64,000 nt of DNA from Bacteroidota bacterium. GTDB taxonomy: Bacteria; Bacteroidota; Bacteroidia; JABDFU01. The translations under genes and the position numbers were made by a program. The stretch is taken from NCBI GenBank assembly GCA_016183775.1, contig JACPDY010000005.1, forward strand, positions 46,497-110,496, written 5' to 3'. Under the pieces are notes generated by a model that had not been told where the DNA came from, ran no database searches, and saw nothing but the letters and a program-made list of their open reading frames with translations. Of the stretch, positions 35,360-43,863 are shown piece after piece (within the stretch, counting starts at the first letter, position 1; each line of letters starts with the position of its first letter).

Positions 35360-35839
35360 TCACTTAATAAGATGCATAATTTCAGATAGCGGGGAGTTGG
35401 CCTCTATCATTATTCCTTTTACACCCGCCTTATGAGCAGCCTCAATATCGCGCTCTTTGTCGCCGATAAAAAATGATCCTGCGGGATCGATATCAAATCT
35501 CGCAATAGCTTTCTCAACAAATAATGAATCCGGCTTGCGGCAAATACATTTGCTTATATCCGGATGGTGAACACAATAATAAATTTCGTCAAATACGAGT
35601 CCTTCCTTTTTAAGTGCGTCAACCAGGTAATTGTGCAGCACCTCAATATCTGTTTGCCTGTACAGTCCCTTCGCTACACCGCTCTGGTTGGATACAACGA
35701 TAAGCATGTACCCCTTTTTCCTGAATTCTTTTAATGCACTGATCAATCCGGGTAAAATTTCGAAATCTTCCAGGCGATATGTAAAACCGCGTTCACGATT
35801 TATAACCCCGTCCCTGTCCAAAAAAATTGCTTTGTTCAT
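35360..35839 (-). CDS. gmhB: D-glycero-D-manno-heptose 1,7-bisphosphate 7-phosphatase-like HAD hydrolase
   Basis: 159 residues; HAD-IIIA phosphatase for ADP-heptose synthesis, the inner-core sugar of lipopolysaccharide. Start at the ATG at 35839, giving MNKAIFLDRDGVINRE with the DxD nucleophile pair. VVSNQSGVAKG is motif II, CVHHPDISKCICRKP is the Cys/His zinc loop typical of GmhB, and FIGDKERDIEAA is motif IV. It overlaps nothing and lies 32 bases downstream of the rhomboid gene. A histidinol-phosphatase role is possible, as the families overlap. Confidence 0.88.
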   Translation of the reverse strand: MNKAIFLDRDGVINRERGFTYRLEDFEILPGLISALKEFRKKGYMLIVVSNQSGVAKGLYRQTDIEVLHNYLVDALKKEGLVFDEIYYCVHHPDISKCICRKPDSLFVEKAIARFDIDPAGSFFIGDKERDIEAAHKAGVKGIMIEANSPLSEIMHLIK

Positions 35840-35871
35840 CGCCAAAGTATTTAAATTTTTAGCTGTCAAAT

Positions 35872-36483
35872 TTAAAACACACTTTGCAGCTGGTAAATGA
35901 AATTCATTATTAGCCCCGGTTTCAGCACCGCAGTAAAAACAATGCCGTAAACAGCGCCCCAGAAATGCGCATCATGACCAACATTATCTGTACCCTTTTT
36001 ACCCATATACCAGGAATACGCCAGGTACAAAGCACCAAAAATAAAGGCCTTTACAGGAATGAACCAGACAAGCAATGTACTCAATGGACTGATAAGAATG
36101 CAGGCGAAAACAACCGCCGATACCGCGCCTGAGGCGCCGACAGCATTATAGGCATAATTGTGCTTGTGTTTATAATAACTATACAATGTAGAAGCGGGCA
36201 AAGCCGTAACATACATCAACGCGAATACAAATGACGCGTTTTGAGAAAATATCGCTTTAAAATAATGATTTTCAATAGCTGTGCCAAAAGAGAAAAGTAC
36301 AAACATATTTAAAAGCAAATGACCCGCATCGGCATGCACCAGACCATGTGAAAACAAACGATACCACTGCCTGTGATTATAAACCGCAGAAGCATTGAAC
36401 AGCAGTTTGCCAAACAGATCACGATTCGAAAAAGCCGAAATTGAAATGAGAGTGGTGATCCCGATAATTATATATGTGATCAT
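35872..36483 (-). CDS. Rhomboid family intramembrane serine protease
   Basis: 203 residues with six membrane helices. The catalytic Ser is in VGASGAVSAV (about 121) and the His in GHDAHFWGAVYG (about 179). HADAGHLLLNMFVLFSFG is the family helix 2 with its conserved His and Asn. It would cut membrane-protein helices inside the membrane; substrates are unknown. It overlaps the stop of the upstream gene by four bases, so the two are coupled. Confidence 0.92.
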   Translation of the reverse strand: MITYIIIGITTLISISAFSNRDLFGKLLFNASAVYNHRQWYRLFSHGLVHADAGHLLLNMFVLFSFGTAIENHYFKAIFSQNASFVFALMYVTALPASTLYSYYKHKHNYAYNAVGASGAVSAVVFACILISPLSTLLVWFIPVKAFIFGALYLAYSWYMGKKGTDNVGHDAHFWGAVYGIVFTAVLKPGLIMNFIYQLQSVF

Positions 36484-36995
36484 TGGTTTTCCGTTTTATC
36501 GAGATCAGTTAAATTATACTTGGGTACGGATGACAGATCAAAATCATTTTCAGTAATGAACCTGACCGTATATTTTTCTATTTTACTTAACGGGAGAAAA
36601 AAATTCAGATCCTCATCCATCTCTACAAATTTCAAAAAATCATTTTCTGAATCCGCCATCGAAATAACAATTGAATCAGGAAATTCAGAAGGCTGCCCGG
36701 CCCATATTTCGACATCGATCATACCATTAGAATTGAATAAAATTTCTCCTTTAGGCTTATACTCAAAAGAACTGATGTGTTCAACCGTAACTTCCTTATC
36801 CCCATAAAATTTAGCCGAGCAAGCCAGCAGCAATGCTTCCATTTTCATTTTTTCGATGTAAAATGCTTCATCTTCCTGGTAGGGACGCGCATAAGAATAA
36901 CCGGGCCTTTTTATCCTTAAGAGAAACATTTTTTCATCCGTTTTATCCGGACTGCTCATTTTAAACAAACCAAATACATCTATAGGAATTGCCAT
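36480..36995 (-). CDS. Hypothetical cytoplasmic protein
   Basis: 171 residues with no family I recognise. No signal peptide or membrane helix; acidic, with a beta-rich look (VEIWAGQPSEFPDSIVISM). Its stop overlaps the start of the rhomboid gene and its start follows the HD-domain gene by 11 bases, so the three likely form one operon. Confidence 0.7.
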   Translation of the reverse strand: MAIPIDVFGLFKMSSPDKTDEKMFLLRIKRPGYSYARPYQEDEAFYIEKMKMEALLLACSAKFYGDKEVTVEHISSFEYKPKGEILFNSNGMIDVEIWAGQPSEFPDSIVISMADSENDFLKFVEMDEDLNFFLPLSKIEKYTVRFITENDFDLSSVPKYNLTDLDKTENQ

Positions 36996-37006
36996 AGGAA
37001 TATAAA

Positions 37007-39067
37007 TTAACGCGGGTATTCAACCCGAACATGATAAATACTGATAAGCTTTTTCTTCAGAATTTTTTTAATGATATTAATATCACGGAATGTAACATCC
37101 GCATTCACAAACTGGTTCAAAGCGATCTGGCTGTCTATAATTTTATCCACCAGGTCCTGTATGCTTTGCTCACTGTACGATTTCAGACTTCTTGATGCCG
37201 CTTCCACCCCATCCGCCATCATCAGCACAGCAGTTTCTTTTGAGAATGGAATCGGACCGGGGTAATGGAATATACCTTCATCAAACTGCTCATCCGGATG
37301 ATCTCTTTTATACATCTTGTAAAAATAATAGGTGGTAGTAGTTCCGTGATGCGTTCTTATGAAATCAATGACCTGCTGGGGCAGATTATGTTTTTTTGCC
37401 AGCTCAATGCCATGTGTGACGTGACGAATAAGTATCGCGGCACTTTCTTCATAACTCAATTCGTTATGCGGATTAATTTCCGCCGTTTGATTCTCGATAA
37501 AATAGATCGGCGCCTCCATTTTACCGATATCATGGTACAACGCTCCTGTCCTCACAAGTAAAGGATCCCCGCCTATCTGGTAGATCACCTCTTCGGCAAT
37601 ATTCGCCACCTGCAGCGAATGCTGAAATGTACCCGGAGCCTTTGATGCCAGTTCGCGCAGCAATACACTATTGGTATCCGACAACTCCATAAGTGAAACA
37701 TCGGAAAGAAAACCAAATGTTCGCTCGAAAACAAAGATGAGCGGATAAGAGAACGAAGTGAGCAGAGCGCTTATCCCGAACCACTCTGTAACACTCCAGT
37801 TGATGCCGGTAAAACTCCCCTCCTGCACTATATTGATCCCGATAAAGGAAATTATATATGCCGCGAAGACTAAAACTGATGTTAAAAAAAACTGGGAGCG
37901 GTTTCGCAGGTTTATAACGCTGAAAATAGCCACCATGCCCGCAACGATCTGTACAAAAACGAATTCAAACCGGTTAGAGGAAACAAAAGCGATAATTAAA
38001 GTAGTGACAATATGGGCGAAGAGTGCGAGACGTGTATCGAAAAAGGCCCTGACAATAACAGGCAGCATACAAAACGGAAGAACATACAAATTAAACTTAT
38101 CATACTTGATCGACAAATTAGCCGTAGCCACCATTAATACGATGAGGAAAAGTATAAAGGTGATCTTTGAATTGTCAAGGAAAATGTCCTTCCTGAACAT
38201 GATCAAAAATATTGCCAGCACAAGCAAACACAGCGACACCACAATAGTTTGCCCGATCAATACCGAAATAAAGTTTACATTACCCCCCAATTGCTCCTCG
38301 TATTCGGCCCTCAGCGATTCGAGTACCTGGTATTTCTCCGCATCAACAATTTCTCCCTTCAATATCACACTCTGATCCTTCACAACACCGCCATGTGTGA
38401 GCGAAATATTTTCCAGCTCCTGTTTTAATACCTTTTCAGAAGTTTCCCGTTCCCAGAAAATATTCTGGGCAATAACATTTTCCAACAAAGGAATAAGCGC
38501 ATTGGTCTCACTTGAATTATACAATTTTAATTGCGCTTTAATATATTCATCGGCAGTCTGCACAGTGAAAAAATCCCCGATGTCGTGCTCTTCAGCGATA
38601 CTGTCGTTCATCACATATACCGAGTAATCAGCAGGTTTACTTTCAAACACCTCATTCAACTGAATAATACCCTTTTTATACAAGCTGTCAATTAAAGAAA
38701 TGCAAAGGCTGTGCAGGTTCTGCTTTACACGTGTTGATCTTTTATCCAGCAGTTTTTCAAGGCCAAGCTCAAGCTCCGACATCTTTGCCGGATATACATT
38801 TTTATCTAACTTAAAATACGCTTTGGCATTTTTATAAACTTCGCTCCGCTCCGAAGAAAGCTGATCGGCTGTTTTAACAATAGCGAAATCGACCGGAGCG
38901 ATAAGATCCTCATAGTTCCAGGGTTTCCCCTTAATATTATGCAGATCATATTTGAATTTTCCCTGGTGCGGAAAAACAAAGACAATTACAGCTATACTCA
39001 GCAAAAAAGCCAATATCTTATAAATTTCGGAATGCTTATTGGCCAACTTTGAGAAAAAGTTCAACAT
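37007..39067 (-). CDS. 7TM-HD family phosphohydrolase (PgpH-like)
   Basis: 686 residues. One N-terminal helix (about 17-33), an extracellular 7TMR-HDED domain (about 50-265), seven membrane helices (about 270-460) and a cytoplasmic HD domain (about 475-650) with H in TFQHSLQV, the ALYHDIGKM pair, the histidines of RHVTHGIELAKKHNL, and HHGT. In Firmicutes PgpH of this type breaks down c-di-AMP; a similar role here is likely but unproven. It is the first gene of the operon with the hypothetical and rhomboid genes. The spacer upstream holds a 7-base hairpin. Confidence 0.9.
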   Translation of the reverse strand: MLNFFSKLANKHSEIYKILAFLLSIAVIVFVFPHQGKFKYDLHNIKGKPWNYEDLIAPVDFAIVKTADQLSSERSEVYKNAKAYFKLDKNVYPAKMSELELGLEKLLDKRSTRVKQNLHSLCISLIDSLYKKGIIQLNEVFESKPADYSVYVMNDSIAEEHDIGDFFTVQTADEYIKAQLKLYNSSETNALIPLLENVIAQNIFWERETSEKVLKQELENISLTHGGVVKDQSVILKGEIVDAEKYQVLESLRAEYEEQLGGNVNFISVLIGQTIVVSLCLLVLAIFLIMFRKDIFLDNSKITFILFLIVLMVATANLSIKYDKFNLYVLPFCMLPVIVRAFFDTRLALFAHIVTTLIIAFVSSNRFEFVFVQIVAGMVAIFSVINLRNRSQFFLTSVLVFAAYIISFIGINIVQEGSFTGINWSVTEWFGISALLTSFSYPLIFVFERTFGFLSDVSLMELSDTNSVLLRELASKAPGTFQHSLQVANIAEEVIYQIGGDPLLVRTGALYHDIGKMEAPIYFIENQTAEINPHNELSYEESAAILIRHVTHGIELAKKHNLPQQVIDFIRTHHGTTTTYYFYKMYKRDHPDEQFDEGIFHYPGPIPFSKETAVLMMADGVEAASRSLKSYSEQSIQDLVDKIIDSQIALNQFVNADVTFRDINIIKKILKKKLISIYHVRVEYPR

Positions 39068-39110
39068 ACGGATTTGTTAATACCATAAAATTACGGATAT
39101 ATTATTTAAG

Positions 39111-39179
39111 TTTCAGGTTTGAAAAGGTTTCAGGTTTCAGGTTAAAAACTGAGAAACCTGAAACTTGAAACCTGAAACC
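39111..39179. repeat. Heptanucleotide hairpin, CAGGTTT/CCTGAAA family
   Basis: Left arm TTTCAGG units (39111-39143) and right arm CCTGAAA/CTTGAAA units (39151-39179) pair around a short loop. It lies between divergent genes (7TM-HD and thiolase), so it is in the promoter region of both. Confidence 0.88.
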
Positions 39180-39231
39180 ATAGAACATTAAATTTTAATG
39201 AGTAATTTTACAATATAAATCAACCTTGATT

Positions 39232-40312
39232 ATGAGAACAGTTTATATCGTATCCGCCGTAAGAACACCTCTTGGAAGTTTCGGAGCTTATGGGAAGTGT
39301 TATGCAAGCCAACCTCGGACAGGCCCCTGCGCGCCAGGCAGCCAAATTCGCGGGTTTACCTGACAATGTAATTTGCACAACTATCAATAAGGTGTGTGCA
39401 TCCGGGATGAAAGCCATAATGCAGGGTGCTCAAAGCATTATGTTGGGCGATGCTGATGTTATTGTTGCCGGTGGAATGGAAAGCATGAGCCAGGTGCCGT
39501 TTTATGCGGAAACTTTGCGTTGGGGAAATAAATATGGCAATACAACACTTATTGATGGCTTGGCAAAAGACGGCCTGACAGATGTTTACCACAATTATCC
39601 CATGGGTAACGCAGCGGAGTTATGCGCCAAAGAATGTAAAATAAGCCGTGAAGAGCAGGATGCGTATGCTATTGAATCATACAAACGCTCACAAGCCGCC
39701 TGGACAGCCGGAAAATTTAACGAAGAAATTGTACCCGTTGAAGTACCTCAACGCAAAGGTGATCCCATATTGGTTAAAGAAGATGAAGAATATAAAAATG
39801 TAAATTTTGCCAAACTGCCTGAACTTCGTCCTGCTTTTACCAAAGATGGAACAGTCACTGCGGCAAACTCGTCGACCATGAACGATGGCGCAGCAGCGGT
39901 TGTATTGATGAGCAAAGAAAAAGCAGATCTACTGGGCCTTAAACCATTGGCCATCATTAAAGGCTACGCTGATGCCGAGCAGGCTCCCGAATGGTTCACC
40001 ACAACACCTTCCAAAGCTATACCTAAAGCCGTTGCCAAAGCAGGATTAAAAATGAGCGATATTAATTTCTTTGAGATCAACGAAGCTTTTTCAGTTGTAG
40101 CAATTGTAAACAATAAAGAAATGAAACTTGATGCAACAAAAGTGAACGTGAATGGGGGCGCCGTTTCATTAGGTCATCCATTAGGCTGTTCAGGTGCACG
40201 GATTATCGTTACATTGATACATGTGCTGAAGCAAAACAACGCGAAGTATGGTGCTGCAGGCATTTGCAACGGCGGTGGCGGAGCGAGTGCGATGGTAATC
40301 GAGAGCGTTTAA
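39232..40312 (+). pseudogene. Thiolase (acetyl-CoA acetyltransferase), N-terminal deletion plus frameshift
   Basis: The ATG at 39232 starts the normal family N terminus MRTVYIVSAVRTPLGSFG, but the frame then runs to a TGA near 39361. The rest of the thiolase continues in another frame from about 39290 (MGSVMQANLGQAPARQAA). Against the family about 30-35 residues are missing at the junction, and the loss is not a multiple of 3. The remainder is intact: nucleophile Cys in NKVCASGMKA, NEAF, GHPLGCSGAR and the C-terminal CNGGGGAS. Translation from an internal start would lack the first core strand and part of the fold. An intact paralogue is at 51354-52532. An assembly error cannot be excluded. 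Confidence 0.8.
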
Positions 40313-40325
40313 AAACTGATGTAAA

Positions 40326-43300
40326 CTAAGGGACACTCAGATTTACATTCACGCTGCAACCGTTTTTATCCTTAATATTTATCGTGTAAGTGCCCGGACA
40401 AAGCTGATTTTTATACCTGTTTACATATCCATCGGGCCATGTATAAGTGTATGGGCTTGCGCCGCCTGTAGCGTTTACCATTAACCATTCTTTGCAACCG
40501 CAGCCAGCACAGTTCGCCGCGCCTTTGGTGAATTGTCCGGCAATGGGCGGCGGGGAACCGATTGTCACGTTTGCTGTTGAGGTACAAGCTCCTTCTGTTA
40601 TGGTTACTGTATAAGTTGACGCGGATAATCCGTTAACGAGAAACGCTGTGCCGGTTGTGGTTCCCGTTATGCCATTGCTCCAGTTATATGTGTAGGGGCC
40701 GCCACTGCCGTTGCTGATGGTTATAGCAGCGCTACCATCACTTTTAGTACTGCAGCTTGTGTTGCCCGTTGATACAACGGCAGAAGAGAGGGCGCAACCG
40801 CAATTATTTACGGTTATATATGAAGGTTTAATTACACTATCCTTTTTACAAAGCGTAGTAACAACCAATTTTACATCATGTGTACCTGCACCGGAAAAAC
40901 TTACTGTAGGTTTCACGAAATCTGATGTTGCGGGGTTTCCGCCCGTAAATACCCAATGGTATTTATAGCCCGTGGTATCGCAGGACTTGCTTATTGTTGG
41001 TGTAAATGTAACAGGCGCATTTGCGCATACGCTTGTGACGGTCGCGGTATAGTTTAAGCCTAAGGTTTTGCCCTCGCATATACTGGTGCATAAGCAGGCT
41101 AAAACGGCATCATAAGCACCACCGCCTCCGTGAACTGTTTGATGGGCGCCCGGGGTTACCGGATAGCCACCTGTTAAATTGGAGGCGCAAATAAACAGTA
41201 AATTACCGGAAACAGCTATTCCACCTCCAAGGTCTAAATCCTCGTACCCTGTTCCGCCAAAATAGGTGGCGCATAGTTTTTGGCCTGCGGGGTTAAATTT
41301 TACAATCATCTGATCTTCTCCTCCACCTGCATAATTAGGCTGGTAGGCACAGGGGTCAATAAGAGTGGGTCCCGGCTCATCTTCTACTTCCATATACAGG
41401 TACACATTGTTGTTTCCATCTATGGCAAGGCAGCCATACGGAACCTCTTCCTGAAGATTCGAACCGTAATAGGTTCCCCAAATCCGCCCGCCTGCGGAAT
41501 TGAATTTCACAAGGAAGGCATCATTAAATCCACCCCCAAAAACAGTTTGAAAGCCACCGGGAGAAGCAATTACATTTAATAACGTATTAGGGCTGGAGGT
41601 ATTTCCTGCCAGGTACACATTGCCTGTGTTATCGCAGGCTACACTATAACCTCTATCCCAACCCGTACCCCCGTAATACGTAGCCCAACCCCTCACGCCT
41701 GCAGCATCGAATTTTACAAGGAAGGCATCCTGACCTCCTCCAAAAACAGTTTGATGGGCACCGGCAGTGGCGATCGCACTGCCTGCATTGGGGCTCGCAG
41801 TCAATCCTGCCAGGTACACATTGCCTGCGTTATCGCAAGCTACGCTGTTACCGTAATCAGCACCCGTACCCCCGTAATAGGTAGCCCAATCCCTCATGCC
41901 TGCAGGATCGAATTTTACAAGGTAGGCATCAATACTTGCTGCAAAAAAAGGTTGGTGACCAGTAGCAGTAGCGATTGCATTGGGGCTCGTAGTATATCCT
42001 GCAAGGTATATATTGCCTGCGTTATCGCAGGCTGCGCTGTAACCTTGTTCCCCACCCGTACCCCCGTAATAGGTAGCCCAATCCCTTACGCCTGCAGCAT
42101 CGAATTTTACAAGGAAGGCATCATTACCCCCCCCCCCAAAAACAGTTTGAAAGCCGGGAGCAATAGCCATTACGCCAGGATTTTTGCTGGTGGTCTCTCC
42201 TGCCAGGTACATATTGCCTGCGTTATCGCAGGCTACGCTGTGACCCTTGTCATCACCCGTACCCCCGTAATACGTAGCCCAAATACGAGCTCCATTGAGG
42301 GCATTAAATTTTACTAAAAAGGCATCAACCAAACTGCCACCAAAAACTGTCTGGAAACCCAGTGAAGCAATACCTGAAGGGCTTTGGGTATATCCAACCA
42401 AATAAACATTTCCGGTGTTATCGCAGGCTACGCTGCGACAGTAATCAAAACCCGTGCCCCCGTAATACGTAGCCCAGGGATCTACCACTAAAGGAAATGA
42501 AGAATTAAAAGTTGAAAATGAAAAACTAATAAACCCCTCTCCGGCTCTCCCCGAAGGGGAGAGTGTTAGTTTATATTCCGCTTTTACGTCAACGATTTTT
42601 CCGTTAATGATCTGATAAACTTTAGGAATGGATTCGGTGAATTCATTTACACTGGTTTTGATCACTAAGTTTCCTTGGCGGTTAATGTGTATGCTTTCAG
42701 CGCCTGTCCAGTGGAGTTTTATTTGATTGGGGTCGGCATGGGGTTGCACGATAAGATCGTATTTAATTCCCTTTTCTGTGTTGCCGTAATAGGTAATGTC
42801 AATGCCCTTGTAAATATTTTTATAAGTTACTTTGTTGTATTGTTTTACGTTTAAAACACCGTTGGGGCAATGGGCGTAATAATAATTGTTGTAGCCCTCT
42901 ACTTCATTTTCATTTAGCTGTTCTATGTTTTCATTGCAATTGGCAAAGTCCATGTCAACACGGTGTACCTTTATGTTTTCCTTTTGCATTAACTCTTCTT
43001 TGCTTTTGCGTTCATCGGCTTCGGTTATTGCTCCTGCCTGTATTAATTTTTCCACTTGCTCATCAACTTCGTGCATTACTTCAGCCATGTTGCTGTACAC
43101 GTAGCTGAGGCCTGTTGTGCGTAAATAAATATCAGCTCCACCGCCTGAACCCTTGTATAATATATCGGGACAAAGTTTGCCGTTCATGTCGGCCAACTGG
43201 CCTTTGTTGGGGGTGAAGCAGAGGCCGCTGCCACGGAGATTTTGAGAGAGTTGTGATTTCTCTTTTTCCGAAGGGGTGCGTTTGTCGCTATTTCCATTGG

Positions 43301-43358
43301 CAACTACGTTGCCTGAAATAAGAATGACGAAGACGGGGATGTAGTAAAACTTTTTCAT
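40326..43358 (-). CDS. SBBP-repeat surface protein with in-frame G11 tract
   Basis: About 1,010 residues. Signal peptide MKKFYYIPVFVILIS; the N-terminal SBBP-associated domain (about 45-285, CFTPNKGQLADMNGKLCPDI); seven SBBP propeller repeats (about 290-690, five with ATYYGGTG and VACDNAGN); a PKD domain (about 720-800, HWVFTGGNPATSD); and two SprB-type repeats to the end. It stops directly after the last SprB repeat (DKNGCSVNVNLSVP) with no CHU_C or type A sorting domain, unlike the related protein at 2210. A run of eleven G in the coding strand within repeat 2 (near residue 408) makes it a candidate phase-variable gene. It is convergent with, and 13 bases from, the broken thiolase. Confidence 0.88.
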   Translation of the reverse strand: MKKFYYIPVFVILISGNVVANGNSDKRTPSEKEKSQLSQNLRGSGLCFTPNKGQLADMNGKLCPDILYKGSGGGADIYLRTTGLSYVYSNMAEVMHEVDEQVEKLIQAGAITEADERKSKEELMQKENIKVHRVDMDFANCNENIEQLNENEVEGYNNYYYAHCPNGVLNVKQYNKVTYKNIYKGIDITYYGNTEKGIKYDLIVQPHADPNQIKLHWTGAESIHINRQGNLVIKTSVNEFTESIPKVYQIINGKIVDVKAEYKLTLSPSGRAGEGFISFSFSTFNSSFPLVVDPWATYYGGTGFDYCRSVACDNTGNVYLVGYTQSPSGIASLGFQTVFGGSLVDAFLVKFNALNGARIWATYYGGTGDDKGHSVACDNAGNMYLAGETTSKNPGVMAIAPGFQTVFGGGGNDAFLVKFDAAGVRDWATYYGGTGGEQGYSAACDNAGNIYLAGYTTSPNAIATATGHQPFFAASIDAYLVKFDPAGMRDWATYYGGTGADYGNSVACDNAGNVYLAGLTASPNAGSAIATAGAHQTVFGGGQDAFLVKFDAAGVRGWATYYGGTGWDRGYSVACDNTGNVYLAGNTSSPNTLLNVIASPGGFQTVFGGGFNDAFLVKFNSAGGRIWGTYYGSNLQEEVPYGCLAIDGNNNVYLYMEVEDEPGPTLIDPCAYQPNYAGGGEDQMIVKFNPAGQKLCATYFGGTGYEDLDLGGGIAVSGNLLFICASNLTGGYPVTPGAHQTVHGGGGAYDAVLACLCTSICEGKTLGLNYTATVTSVCANAPVTFTPTISKSCDTTGYKYHWVFTGGNPATSDFVKPTVSFSGAGTHDVKLVVTTLCKKDSVIKPSYITVNNCGCALSSAVVSTGNTSCSTKSDGSAAITISNGSGGPYTYNWSNGITGTTTGTAFLVNGLSASTYTVTITEGACTSTANVTIGSPPPIAGQFTKGAANCAGCGCKEWLMVNATGGASPYTYTWPDGYVNRYKNQLCPGTYTINIKDKNGCSVNVNLSVP
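42127..42137. repeat. Homopolymer C11/G11 tract in coding sequence
   Basis: Eleven C on the plus strand, read as eleven G in the SBBP gene, encoding VFGGGGNDAF. Sister repeats in the same gene have shorter, mixed GGC/GGT/GGA codons at this place. Loss or gain of one base would shift the frame. Confidence 0.92.
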
Positions 43359-43387
43359 GGGTATCATGGAGTTGTTAAATTAACATT

Positions 43388-43559
43388 TTGAATTAGGCAC
43401 TTAGATAATATTATGAAAACCAATGGCCATAGGCATTTTAGAATGGCCTTATGTGGGTTAGCACATAATTGCATCACAAATTTTAAATTTGAAAATATCA
43501 AATCCTTTATTATCAATGGTTCTAATTTATTATAGTTATTGCTTAAGTGCCTAATTCAA
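43388..43559. repeat. 172-bp region bounded by a 16-bp inverted repeat
   Basis: TTGAATTAGGCACTTA (43388-43403) and its exact reverse complement (43544-43559) bracket a non-coding stretch with weaker pairing further in. It could be a small non-autonomous element or a hairpin left by a rearrangement. Confidence 0.6.
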
Positions 43560-43713
43560 TTAACATTTATACTACACCCATTTTTATCTTTAATATTTAT
43601 TGTGTACCATCTGCAAAATCAGGATAAACGGTTTGCGCAATGGTATTCATGCAAAGTCAGAATGCTATTGTAAACATAAAATTAACCAGTAATATTTTCG
43701 CTCTGTTTTGCAT
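43556..43713 (-). pseudogene. Scar of an SprB-type secreted protein gene
   Basis: On the minus strand ATG at 43713 starts MQNRAKILLVNFMFTIAF, a signal-peptide-like sequence interrupted by a TGA, then continues MNTIAQTVYPDFADG. After a frame change the sequence reads YTINIKDKNGCSINVN and stops at 43556. That tail is nearly identical to the end of the neighbouring SBBP protein (YTINIKDKNGCSVNVN). The whole middle of the gene is gone. This looks like the remains of a paralogue that once lay beside 40326-43358. Confidence 0.72.
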
Positions 43714-43863
43714 AGTATTTTAGTTTATTTGATTAAGTACTACAGCAATTTCATTAAAAGAGCAACGGAAGTCAAATAAATATGACTTAAAAGTTAGTAG
43801 TCCAACATACAATAAATAGTATTTAGTTATATTTATACCATCCACATTATCAATATTGTCTAT

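Larger units (their letters stand above)
43368..43863. other. 496-bp intergenic region with inverted repeat and gene scar
   Basis: It separates the divergent SBBP gene and the helical protein gene at 43864. It holds a 16-bp inverted repeat (43388-43403 with 43544-43559) and the degraded gene 43556-43713. Nothing else is recognisable; 43714-43863 is AT-rich and probably contains the promoter for the next gene. Confidence 0.6.

Noticed and set aside
37758..38375. 205-residue frame antisense to the 7TM-HD gene
   Set aside because: Same reason: it mirrors a membrane-protein gene, and no start signal or family match is seen.
39280..39300. Programmed frameshift in the thiolase
   Set aside because: No slippery heptamer or downstream structure is seen, and about 30 codons are missing, which a frameshift would not explain.
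41751..42317. 188-residue frame antisense to the SBBP repeats
   Set aside because: It repeats with the SBBP period and is open only because the real gene is repetitive.
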